Origin: Eretmocerus hayati
Lineage: Eukaryota; Arthropoda; Insecta; Hymenoptera; Aphelinidae
Direction: 5' to 3'
Assembly: GCA_029851415.1 (NCBI GenBank)
Contig: CM056742.1
Span: forward strand, 151,967,121-152,031,120
Length of the DNA stretch: 64,000 nucleotides
How positions within the stretch are numbered: the stretch's first letter is position 1; each line of letters opens with the position of its first letter. Below are positions 36,858 to 47,146 of the stretch, piece by piece. The notes beneath the pieces are model-generated. The model made no database searches, was not told the origin of the DNA, and saw only the letters and a list, made by a program, of their open reading frames with translations. The position numbers and the translations under genes are program-made.

Positions 36858-37438
36858 TGTTACGTATTAAATCTAGGGAAATAGTACGTATTCGATATTT
36901 GAATTGAAGAATGAATAAGAATGAGTTTAGCTCGAATGGTCCAGTTTTAAACAATGATTTTATGTTTGAATTTACCTTTTGGTTCGCCGACGCGAGTAGG
37001 GAGAAGGGTGAATGACTTATACACAGGGTTATGAATAAACTATTTGAGCTATATTGTTCAGAAATATCAAAGACTCGAGAAATAGATGAAGCGTGAAGCG
37101 CTTTGACAAAATGATGTGATCTAGCCGAAGGCCAGTGTAGCTCTGATGGCGGGCCGCTTTGCTCGTCGATGCGGCGATGGCGTGAGCGTCGGGCCCTTTT
37201 GGTGGGCCTTGTTGCTGTCTCTCTCGCACTCGTGGCTGCTTGGCTAACGAGAGCGTCGATCGATGATTGAGAGGCAAAATCTTCATAGGTTTCGAAAAGG
37301 GGTGGCTTGTATTCAATTATTCTTAACTAATTACGCTGCCAGCTATAGTGACCATTTATATACGGTGATTTGAATCGGGCGCGGGTCTTATACCATATTT
37401 GTCAGTTATCCACTTTATCAACATATCACCTCGTTACA
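36858..37438 (-). repeat. LTR (3' LTR in element orientation)
   Basis: 581 bp, TG...CA ends on the plus strand, matching 42606-43186 along its length by inspection. Contains TATATAAA on the minus strand near its right end. Confidence 0.92.
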
Positions 37439-37449
37439 CTTCCACCCTT
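37439..37449 (-). other. Polypurine tract of the LTR element
   Basis: On the minus strand AAGGGTGGAAG directly abuts the 3' LTR, the expected place for plus-strand DNA priming. Confidence 0.6.
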
Positions 37450-40400
37450 ATGAAAAAAAATTGTTTACAATTTTTTCAGCAAACATACTATATAATATAT
37501 TTCATGTGAACGAGCTGAGCTAATTAATCTCTCGTTTCATAATTTTTCTTCGACCCCAAATCATATCATATATTACTAGTGATCTCTCGTCGCAACACTA
37601 TCATTAATTACAACTATCATGTACGTTCTTTTTATTTTCTCTTCAAATTATTTTCTCTTCAAATTGAATACACAAAACATGATCGTTTTTGCTGAATAAT
37701 GTGAAAAATTGTCCAATTTCGACAAAATGAGAATGTTCAAAATACTTGAATAATTCTGAAACGCGCATAAATTCGTCTGATTTTCGTGGAAGCTTTGAAT
37801 GGCAAACAGAATTTCAAAATGATATTATCAGGAGCATTTTACGAATTTTCACAAAGGGGCCTCAAATTTTGCTGTTAATATTTTACAAAAATTGTATTCA
37901 GAATTTTGCAAGTTTGAAACTGCATTTTCCAGTTTATTTTATGAATATTCCAATGATTCCGTAGAATGATGAAATTGAAAGAATTAATAAGATATGGGTA
38001 GTTGCAAGTATCTGAATTTTCATTTGTTCAAGTTGAAGTTCGATGAATATATTAACTCATTTTCGATTATATTACAGCTCTAAATCTCATTCTCCAAATC
38101 ATACAGAATTTTCGTTCAGTTCTAATGCATAATATATATCGATTTATTCTATCTCGCACAATAATTCTATCTCCAATTTTGACGAAAGCAGTTTTGTATC
38201 TCACTCATTCTTTCTCAACATAGATCTTCTAAAGTGTACCGACTGGATTTAGAAAATATGTTCAATAAATCTGGCAAGCAACCAAGGAACCTATTAGATC
38301 GAGACATTACAGCAAACGGAAAACCAATTTGGAACGACGATTTTCAGAAAAAGATAATGGAAGAGCAAAATTACTATATTCAATAAGTACGAGATCCTGA
38401 TCAGCAATCATTCTAGTTTGAAGAATTATAATTTTGTCGATCTGTATCGTTACTGAGAATGGAATCTTGTCATTTAACCTCCTGTAATTTTACTCGAACT
38501 AAAAACTGTTCCGATAAATCTACGTGGCAACGTCAGTTTCATCAAATGCTGAGAATGCAGGTTATTTATTTCTCTTTTACCGTTATAAATGCGGACGTGA
38601 TTTTCCTACTCGTGATTCAAAAATCATGTTCAAGGTACTATTTGATGCTCAGAATGCTGAGTTTAGGGACGATTGAACTATTCACTTTGATTTAAAAGAT
38701 GAAAGAACTACTGCTGCCTATCAGATGTAAATTTTAAATTTCAACTGGTATACTCTAATTGACTCGTGATTCCCTGAGTACTTTAGAATTTTACCGACAT
38801 TCTAATTTCGACGATGAAAAACGACAACTTTAATTGCACAGATCTAAAACAGCAACTTCAATAATTCATTCTATTTGATTTCTATGCTCCAAAAATTGGG
38901 TGTGATTTTCTATTCGCAATTTCAATTGGTTGGGTTCAAAATACCATTCAAATCGTAAAATCTTTGAAGCAAATGAACCTATTTTTCTGGTTATATCATA
39001 AAACGAATACGATAATTTCAACTGAGATAAAAAATTTCAATTTCAAATGCTATACTCGATTTAATCTGATTTTTAGAATTCAAATAATATCTCAAATTCG
39101 ACAATGAATAGCGACAACTCCACCCATACAACAAAAATCAGCAACAAATCATTCATACCATTTCATTACTTCAGATCTTCTTCGTATTATTGCTGCAAAA
39201 TATTTCTCACTCATAGATCCTTACAATTTAAGAATCTCATTCTTGATTTGAATTTTCGACCAAAAATTCATTTGAATAAACGAGATGCGATCGAATTTGT
39301 TTGAATAGAAAATACGAATGCTGCGAAGAGCAAAATTTGAGCAGACGACTTTTTGAAATATTGCCATACGAAAGGTCATCAGCAATTTTAGATGTGTCCC
39401 AAAATACACGAATCTGTGTAAAATATGCTGTAAGATCAACTATTTGTGGTTCATTCATGCTTCTAAAAGTTAAAATTCTATACCAATACCGAAAATTTTT
39501 CCGAAAATAAACTATGGAAATGTTTCAAAATTTTACTGCATATTATGGCAATGTTATAATGTAACTTCCTGAATTTATCTTGTCGAATAGGCTGAAATGA
39601 TATCGTTATTCAATACGTCGAATAGTCGGAACGCGAATCTCAAGAAAGACACGAATATATCTTATCAAATCATCATTTGTTTTTCGCTGAAATTCATCAC
39701 GTGATTTAAAAGAAGATCCAGGAAACATTCATTAATATCAGTCACTCGCATTCGTCAAATGCTCATACAATCATTCAGTGGCCTAATCAGAACGCATGAG
39801 AAATTCGCGGGTGAGAGCTACACTGTGAACGTGGCCTTATGTATAACATACCATAACGTACTTCATGAAACGCCCCTGCATAGTACAGGCTGAAGCAGAC
39901 AGTGGCAGAACACAACACATGCATGATTATGAATCTGGTTTTTCAGCTTCTGTATCAAAATTGGTTCATGACAGCTTTTTGGAGAACAACTTATTCCTAA
40001 CATTCGTGATTCTAATCCTATTCTCTTTCCACTGTGTTGTGAAATTTCATTGTGGAATCTCTAATGAACTCAAACCCCATAGAGTGTGTTGTGAGTGGTT
40101 TGCTTTGTTATTGTATGTGCATTTCAAGAATGTCATGTAGCCATCAAGCTATTCGCCCATTCATCAAAATTTGAGACTAACTATTTTGTGTTATATGAAA
40201 ACAGGTTCTCGGATAATCCAGTGATTCTTGTTTCTGATTGTATATCAACATATTAGCTGTGCTCAAGTACAATTGTAGTGATCATGATGGTGAAAAGCTA
40301 ATCCAATATAAAAGTGTCTAGTATTCAATACCTAAATAAGTGAATGAATGTTTATATCGGCTGGAGGCTCAAATCTCTAATCAGTTCAAGAAGTAGATAG

Positions 40401-40853
40401 TGTTTTTGGTGTAGTTTTGCTAGAAGTGATGTGCTGGCATGTGAGTCATTGCATTTTCAGATAAGTTTCAGAGGTATACTACTTTCTCGGCTTTACCCTA
40501 TTCAAGTATATTATCTCATCCAAGTTGTTAGCGTGTCTTTACTACATTGCTCCTATATGAAATAGTAGTCAAGAAAGATGTTGATGATGTTCTACTACCC
40601 ATAACCAGTCCATTTTACTACTTTCTATGTAGAAGTTTGTTTATATTTCAAGAAGTCATATTCAAATCCGACTATTCTGTCAAAACATCATTTAGCAAAT
40701 TCATCATATTATCAAGTCAGTATAATAGCCATCTTATTTCCATTCATCATTTCATGTTTGTCTCATCATTTCTCTCATTCCAGTCCAATCTGTCCCAGGC
40801 CTGTTATCATATCATCTCATTTCATCATTTCATTATTTCCTGATTATTTTGTT

Positions 40854-41251
40854 CTCACCTTGGCTCATGAAGGTGTCCCGCATTACACTGTGGCATGCTA
40901 AAGAGCGAACTCAAATCAGTACCATGTTATCATTTCATCATTAGTTCTCACCTTGACTCATGAAGGTGTCCCGCATTGCACTGTGGCATGCTAAAGAGCG
41001 AACTTTCATCATCATTTTCATTTTTGTTCTTGTTTTGTCTTGTCATGTTTTGTCAAAGCCCTCACCTTGACTCATGAAGGTGTCCCGCATTGCACTGTGG
41101 CATGCTAAAGAACGAGCTTTCATTCATTCCATTATTCTTTCAAGCATCATCACAATCTCTACCAATTTCACACTGTCAATTTGTCTTTGTCGAAGCCCTC
41201 ACCTTGGCTCATGAAGGTGTCCCGCATGTCCTGTGCCATGCTAAAGAGCGG
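40854..41251. repeat. Four spaced copies of a ~55-bp motif inside the LTR element
   Basis: Units start at 40854, 40947, 41061 and 41198. Each reads about CTCACCTTGRCTCATGAAGG, then TGTCCCGCATTGCACTGTGG, then CATGCTAAAGAGCGA. The motif is conserved (a few substitutions) while the T-rich spacers between copies are not. Confidence 0.9.
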
Positions 41252-42587
41252 GCTTCCATTCACTCCCTCTCTCAAACATTATCAAAATTTTTTAATCATG
41301 TCACAACATTATATATCATGCCCATTATTGTCATTTATGACTGTACGAGTGATCCATTTCCCAAAGAAATTCTTTTCATGCATTATATTTTTTCAATAAT
41401 CCAAGTGCAAACACCACATAGTAATAAGGTCAGTTGCTATTCGAGTGGGGATATAAGAATTCATTGAAGTACTTTAGATGAAAATTCAGATATCTGATCA
41501 GTTATGAAGTTTTCAGAGTATTGATAAGATAGTTTTAAAGTGATTGAATCAATGTTTGGGGTTGATGAGGAGCTACGTAGCATGCCCATCTTCTCCACAC
41601 ACTGATCCGTAAGGTCAAAAGTAGTGAGACGAGTAATATTATAGATGAATAGCAGTATATAGGTAAGATGTTCAGATAGCTAGTAAGTACTAGAATAGTG
41701 ATCTACATTTTCTAGTAGTAGTGATGTTATATTCATGTAGCCGTATACTATTTATTCCAATCTTTTAGAATTGAGAATAATTTTCTATCCAGGATTTGCT
41801 CCCAAATGCCAGTTCTCATCAACAATATAATATTGTCCTTCGGTATAGTATCCAAGATTATATTCAGGCTTTGATAAAATGTCTATTAAAACTTCAATAT
41901 TTCCCTCAACAAATTGAAAATATTCCATGTGTTCGCTGAACTTTTGAATAATATTAAAATCTTTAAAATTGGTTGGAGTTTGTAAGGTAAGTACCAATAT
42001 TGGGAAGTAATTTAGAAAATATTCCATTTGTAATAAAATCTAAGTTCAAAAGTTCTCTCCGAAAGGAAAACTTTGGAATTTTCTCTTCTTGCTGAAAAGA
42101 CTAAGTGTTTAGACCCTCTAACGCAATGACTCATGTTGTTTTTCACTTTCACTGGCTGTGTATATAGTATATGTATGGTGTGGGGGCGGGGGCGACGCCG
42201 AAAAAGAGAAAGGATGCATTTGCGTCCCGCGAAAAATGGCCGACTTTTCACTCTTTTCTCCAATATGTCTATTCTACAACGCACACTCAACATAATCACA
42301 TCACTATTTCCGCATTTACACATTATTCGCATTCACAGTTCATCAAATAACGGACGCGAGAAATTCCCGAGGTCACTATTAATAAAGGCTGGGCTTACGC
42401 ATTGCGATTTTGATTGATGATGGGAAGCCTTGATGATGCGGATTTTTGGGCCCGTTGCGGCGCGTCTCTTTGGGTTCGGCTTGGCTTCGCTCCGCGGGGG
42501 CGGCTTGTCTTGGCGTCCTTCCTTCTTCTTCTTCTATTTTTACACTTATTCTCTAATTATTTTCACTCACACTTCTCTGTACTCGCG

Positions 42588-42602
42588 CTGGCAGGATCGC
42601 CA
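42588..42602 (-). other. Primer-binding site matching tRNA-Arg
   Basis: The minus strand reads TGGCGATCCTGCCAG, three bases inside the 5' LTR. It starts with TGG (complement of the tRNA CCA end) and matches the 3' end of insect tRNA-Arg(ACG) as I recall it (...CTGGCAGGATCG-CCA). Confidence 0.6.
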
Positions 42603-42605
42603 CTT

Positions 42606-43186
42606 TGTTACGTATTAAATCTAGGGAAATAGTACGTATTCGATATTTGAATTGAAGAATGAATAAGAATGAGTTTAGCTCGAATGGTCCAGTTTTAAAC
42701 AATGATTTTATGTTTGAATTTACCTTTTGGTTCGCCGACGCGAGTAGGGAGAAGGGTGAATGACTTATACACAGGGTTATGAATAAACTATTTGAGCTAT
42801 ATTGTTCAGAAATATCAAAGACTCGAGAAATAGATGAAGCGTGAAGCGCTTTGACAAAATGATGTGATCTAGCCGAAGGCCAGTGTAGCTCTGATGGCGG
42901 GCCGCTTTGCTCGTCGATGCGGCGATGGCGTGAGCGTCGGGCCCTTTTGGTGGGCCTTGTTGCTGTCTCTCTCGCACTCGTGGCTGCTTGGCTAACGAGA
43001 GCGTCGATCGATGATTGAGAGGCAAAATCTTCATAGGTTTCGAAAAGGGGTGGCTTGTATTCAATTATTCTTAACTAATTACGCTGCCAGCTATAGTGAC
43101 CATTTATATACGGTGATTTGAATCGGGCGCGGGTCTTATACCATATTTGTCAGTTATCCACTTTATCAACATATCACCTCGTTACA
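42606..43186 (-). repeat. LTR (5' LTR in element orientation)
   Basis: 581 bp. On the minus strand it carries a TATA box (TATATAAA, plus positions 43103-43110), so its own transcription would run leftwards, away from ZNHIT6. Its right end is 52 bp from the ZNHIT6 start codon. Confidence 0.92.
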
Positions 43187-43238
43187 TGATCACTGATCAG
43201 AGTTTAGCGTCTGCTAGTGTTGAGAAACACGTAAAACC

Positions 43239-44684
43239 ATGGCATGCGGAAGCAACAAGTATGTTATCAAAGATTAATAGACAAATGGGATGGTTTTCGC
43301 TAAATTTCTTATGTTATGAATTTATTCTCTTAAATTTTACGAATTTTAGACTACAGACGTGCGAGGTATGTGCTGCAGAAAGAGCAAAATATACATGTCC
43401 TAAGTGTGAGGTTAGAACATGTGGACTTCAATGTTCTAATATTCACAAAAAAGAGCTCAATTGTGATGGTATACGTGATAAAACAAAGTTTATACCGATT
43501 AATGCATTCACAGACTTGGATTTGCTGAGTGGTAAGTTTATCAATAATTGTATTCGCTTCCAAACACAGTTGCTCAAGTACTGCTCCATTTCTTTAGATT
43601 ATCGTTTATTGGAAGATATTGGGCGATCTGTAGAGCAATTTCGGAGAGATCCCTGTAAACGATTCACGAGATGCGGTGACCTGCCATCAGTATGATTCCC
43701 TAGACATTTTTTTGAGAATGTTCTTATCCATTTGATAGCTAGCGTATTCTTACAGCACTTATTCAAGTTGAGAGGAGCTGCATTCAAGAGAGGGACTCGT
43801 CTAGAGTTTATGCCACAAAATTTTAGCCGGCACAAAGACAATTCGACCTATTTTGATTGGAAAACAAATGAGTTCTTTTGGAGAGTAGAATTAATATTCC
43901 CACAAGCAGACAATGCCAAATGGGTTGTAGAGAGGTACAGATAAATTGATCATGATTTCACAGATTATGAGAGAAATTTAGATTAATGAAATGACAAAAT
44001 GATTTCTCCCCCATGTCAACAAAAATAGTTGAAGTGTAAATAGTAGAACTTGACTTTTCCAGGGTGATAGATACAAAGAGATTGTCAACTTTATTTGAGG
44101 AAATTTTTAATCCCAGTCCTTTGGAAATGAAGACTGAAGATTCCAATAATTTGATTGCTCTTCAGAATAAATTGAAGTTCTATAATGGATGTGGTATCAC
44201 TGGACTTCGGTCCTTGCTCAAAGCAGAAAGAGTTGAAAAATCTGATTCTAGATTTTATGAGCTTGATTTCACCTGTTCATTGCAAGAAAATTTTAAGAAT
44301 AAAATAATCATTGAGTTCCCAATTATTTATGTCATACTGAAAGATCATTCCCAGATGTTTGAAATCATTGATAGTGGTAAGCATCAATTCCACTGTTCAA
44401 TTTGTTTCGTGAGAAGGATTACTTTGCTAAAATTAATTCTAGATGATGAGGATATTGAAACACAATCTACCAACTCTTGGAAGAAACGGAAAATGGATCA
44501 TGGAAATAGGAAACAGCCAACTGAACATGTTGATGTTAAAAAACCAAAGGTGGATATTGATCCTGCAAATAATTTCTTTTTTAATTCAGAAGCCTCTGAT
44601 TCAGAACATGAAGAAGAAAAAAGTAACAGACAAGTGAGTCGGGAACTATCTATACCAGATTATAATGAGTTAGTCAAGATGTAA
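43239..44684 (+). CDS. ZNHIT6: Box C/D snoRNA protein 1 (ZNHIT6/BCD1)
   Basis: An assembly factor for box C/D snoRNPs, needed for rRNA 2'-O-methylation guide particles; nuclear. Six exons: 43239-43258, 43350-43531, 43598-43689, 43756-43934, 44063-44376, 44443-44684; phases agree, 342 aa. The zf-HIT domain at residues 11-45 has all ligands: CEVC, CPKC, C31, C35, H39, C45. Then come DKTKFIPINAFTDLDLLSDY and RLLEDIGRSVEQFRRDP, the family signature after the finger. RHKDNSTYFD and NKIIIEFPIIYVILKDHS match the conserved C-terminal half. The tail is acidic/Lys-rich. The last intron (66 bp) is a multiple of three and open, so retention would add 22 residues. An LTR retroelement ends 52 bp upstream of the ATG. 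Convergent with Sec22. Confidence 0.94.
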
Positions 44685-45097
44685 AGTTGAGATTGATCCA
44701 TTTTTTAATGGAGTTTTTATGTAAATACAATTTTTTATAAGATGGAACTTTTATAAATATTTCAACATTAATAAGACTATTTTACATATTCAAAATCTTC
44801 TGTACTTCAATAATGAACATCCTCACCACAGAACATTCAAACCAGAGACATACCCTCCCAAAATTATCTTAAAAAGCTACTTTTATAGCATTAATGGAAT
44901 TTGTGATCAATGCTTCATTTAATGGCTCGATCAAGCTAAAACAATGTCATCAAAGTGGAAATCGATCGAGATGATCAGTATTGTGATCAACTAATGATTG
45001 TTTTCTTTGAAGGATTTTGATAATGACTTGTCTCATCTTTTGTACAGTATAAAATTAACCCCTCACATATAACAATACCACTTTTGGTTTTTCTTGA
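44685..45097. other. Convergent intergenic spacer ZNHIT6/Sec22
   Basis: 413 bp between the two stop codons; must hold both 3' UTRs. AT-rich, with AATAAG/ATAAAT-type weak signals but no canonical AATAAA near ZNHIT6. Confidence 0.5.
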
Positions 45098-46407
45098 CTA
45101 AAGAATGAAAAAGTACAAAACAATTACAGAGAAAGCAACTAAACCTGCTACTGCCTTGACATACATTGATTTACTATTCAAGTAGGCGGCATCTTTCCTA
45201 TACTTCTGTGATAGCATGGACAAGTTTTGTGTTTTTGAATCCAGTTCTGAAAAATGAATGACATAGCTGTTGTAAATCTATAAGCATGAGTTGATATGAA
45301 TGTTAGAAATTCTTTAACCTGACAGAATGGTTCCTCTCTGCAGAACATCATCAATATTTTGAACCATGATTCGCTGGACATCTTGGAGTTGATTATTCAA
45401 AGCATTCATATTACGTCTTGATCTACCATCTGTAAACATTTTTTTTGCCTTTTGTAGATAGTTATCTGGAAAAACAAAGATTGCTGTATTCATTGAGAAA
45501 ATTGAAAGAAATCATTATCCATCATTTAAGAACTTACCAAATTCAATGAATGTGTAGGGCCTAGACACTGAGTTGATTCTCTTTCCATACTGTGCATGAA
45601 ATTCTTGGGCAATATCTTCTAAATAACTGTAAGCTGTTCGTTTACTGAAACCTCGTTCACACAAAATCAAGTAACAGACATTGTTTTCAGTGAGATAACT
45701 GAAATAAATAAGATAATTATCAATATTTCATCTGAAATGAATGAATAATTGTCTAGTGAACTCTTACTGGAAAAAGTATGGTCCAGTCTCTATTGTGCAT
45801 TGTGTTGGAGATTGCGGGCCAAGCTTTCTGAACAACAGCTTTGCTTGATTTTGATACTCTAAAATACTCCTACCAGTCTGCAAACACGAATCATTGGTTC
45901 AAAATTTATATGAGCACCATCAGTGGTTCTAAATTTATATTTGCGTTATTCAGAATTTCTGAGTTAATGATGGTCACTGTTGTCACATATCAAACAAATA
46001 CCTAGTCTTCTCTCTACCTTCAATTATTTCAAAGTAGACAAGATGTCAGATAACTCTTTTGAGTGATTGATGACTGATGTGGATAGTGATCTTGAATCTT
46101 GAATTTGATCTACAGATGTGCACTAATATGTCAGTGAAACAATACCAGATTGGAATGACTGGGTCAAGAAACTTGTAGCTTGCATCAGCAAACAAAATTT
46201 GATGAAATAGAGTCTGTCAGCGCTTGTGCAGATTATGAGTCTTTCCAAAACTCTAGAATTCATATTTTACTAATCGAATTAATTGTATGATGTTTGCTAG
46301 GTAATAGCTTTTGGAAATGAAATGTTTCTAACCTGTTCATCTTCTTGCATCGCAGCTGCTAACGGCAAGCCGTCGCTAATCCGAGCTATCATTACTAGTA
46401 AAATCAT
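45098..46407 (-). CDS. Sec22: Vesicle-trafficking R-SNARE Sec22
   Basis: A longin R-SNARE of ER-Golgi transport, anchored by its C-terminus in ER/early Golgi membranes. Five exons: 46333-46407, 45768-45877, 45538-45698, 45319-45465, 45098-45246; phases agree, 213 aa (human SEC22B 215). Longin domain at about 2-115 (MIARISDGLPLAAAMQEDEQ, CYLILCERGFSKRTAYSYLE, SVSRPYTFIEFD). SNARE helix at about 130-190 (NQLQDVQRIMVQNIDDVLQR), with the zero-layer Arg in VLQRG. A single transmembrane segment near the C-terminus (AVAGLVAFSVIVLYFFIL). The exon 4 donor is a weak GTTAAA. Convergent with ZNHIT6. Confidence 0.96.
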
Positions 46408-47146
46408 ATTTGATGTCTCTTTAATAACTGTCTTAACCTCAACAATTCACAAAAAGTTGGATTTTGTTGACCATCTGTAAAACGGTACTGAATTGACAGC
46501 CAACCAAGCAAGATCAAGCAGAATCAGGCAACAGGATCTTGGATACGCTCACGAAAACCAACGAAATCGTTGACAAGCTGACACACTCACTCACACTAAC
46601 AGGCTACGCAAACACTTATCCGTGGAATTGTGTGTGTGATAGATCTGTAGAGCTAAAGTAAAGCCCAATGTAAAGAAGACACGTCAGAAGAATTTCGGGC
46701 CTCAATTTTCCTTCGACTTATAATATTTTCATTCAAAAATCGAGTTTTCTTAGGATATTATAATTTGTATTCCACGATTGAATTTTAATTATCATCGTGG
46801 ACGTCTTTCATAGCTTGACGAGTAGACTGATCTTTTTTATGGAGAAGTCTTGAATGCATGTTTTCCCTACTTTCATTTTCAGATAACTTTTAAAATCAAT
46901 TTCTGCATCTGTGTTCTTTATCATACTCAGCGATCTTTGGAGTTAGGGCTGCTGGTTTTCGTTCAAATTGACGAGAAAGAGATTATATGAAAAAAACACG
47001 CAATAATATATTTTCATCATTACCAAGATGAACCATTCAAAATAGAAAATAGTTGCTTATTAATGACTGGAGCTTCAATTCGAAGATTTTTTAGAGATCA
47101 TCTCCCGTGTTCTCCTCAAGTTCTCGCAAAACTAGGTATTGCGCAA
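46408..47146. other. Upstream region of Sec22
   Basis: About 740 bp between the Sec22 start and the next repeat. It should contain the Sec22 promoter; no TATA box stands out. Confidence 0.4.

Larger units (their letters stand above)
36858..43186 (-). mobile_element. 6.3-kb LTR retroelement lacking gag-pol (LARD-like)
   Basis: Two 581-bp direct repeats (36858-37438, 42606-43186) begin TGTTACG and end CGTTACA. They appear identical and are flanked by TGAT (36854-36857, 43187-43190), a 4-bp target duplication as in many Ty3/gypsy elements. A primer-binding-site-like sequence and a purine tract are both on the minus strand, which sets the orientation. The 5.17-kb interior has no gag, protease, RT or integrase; the longest open frame is about 125 codons. 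It is therefore a non-autonomous element dependent on proteins from elsewhere. Matching LTRs suggest a recent insertion. Confidence 0.9.

Noticed and set aside
37029..37316. 95-codon frame, present again at 42777-43064
   Set aside because: It lies wholly within the LTRs and is repeated only because the LTRs are identical; no retroviral similarity.
40854..41251. CRISPR-like array
   Set aside because: Four degenerate ~55-bp motifs with unequal spacers in a eukaryotic retroelement; not a CRISPR.
41090..41467. 125-codon frame inside the LTR element
   Set aside because: Spans two of the repeated motifs; no gag or pol motif such as a zinc knuckle, DSG protease or YxDD was seen.
44377..44442. Treating the ZNHIT6 3' part as a single exon
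   Set aside because: The 66-bp segment has a strong GTAAGC donor and TTCTAG acceptor and codes for a Cys/hydrophobic insert absent from the family, so it is called an intron although it is open.
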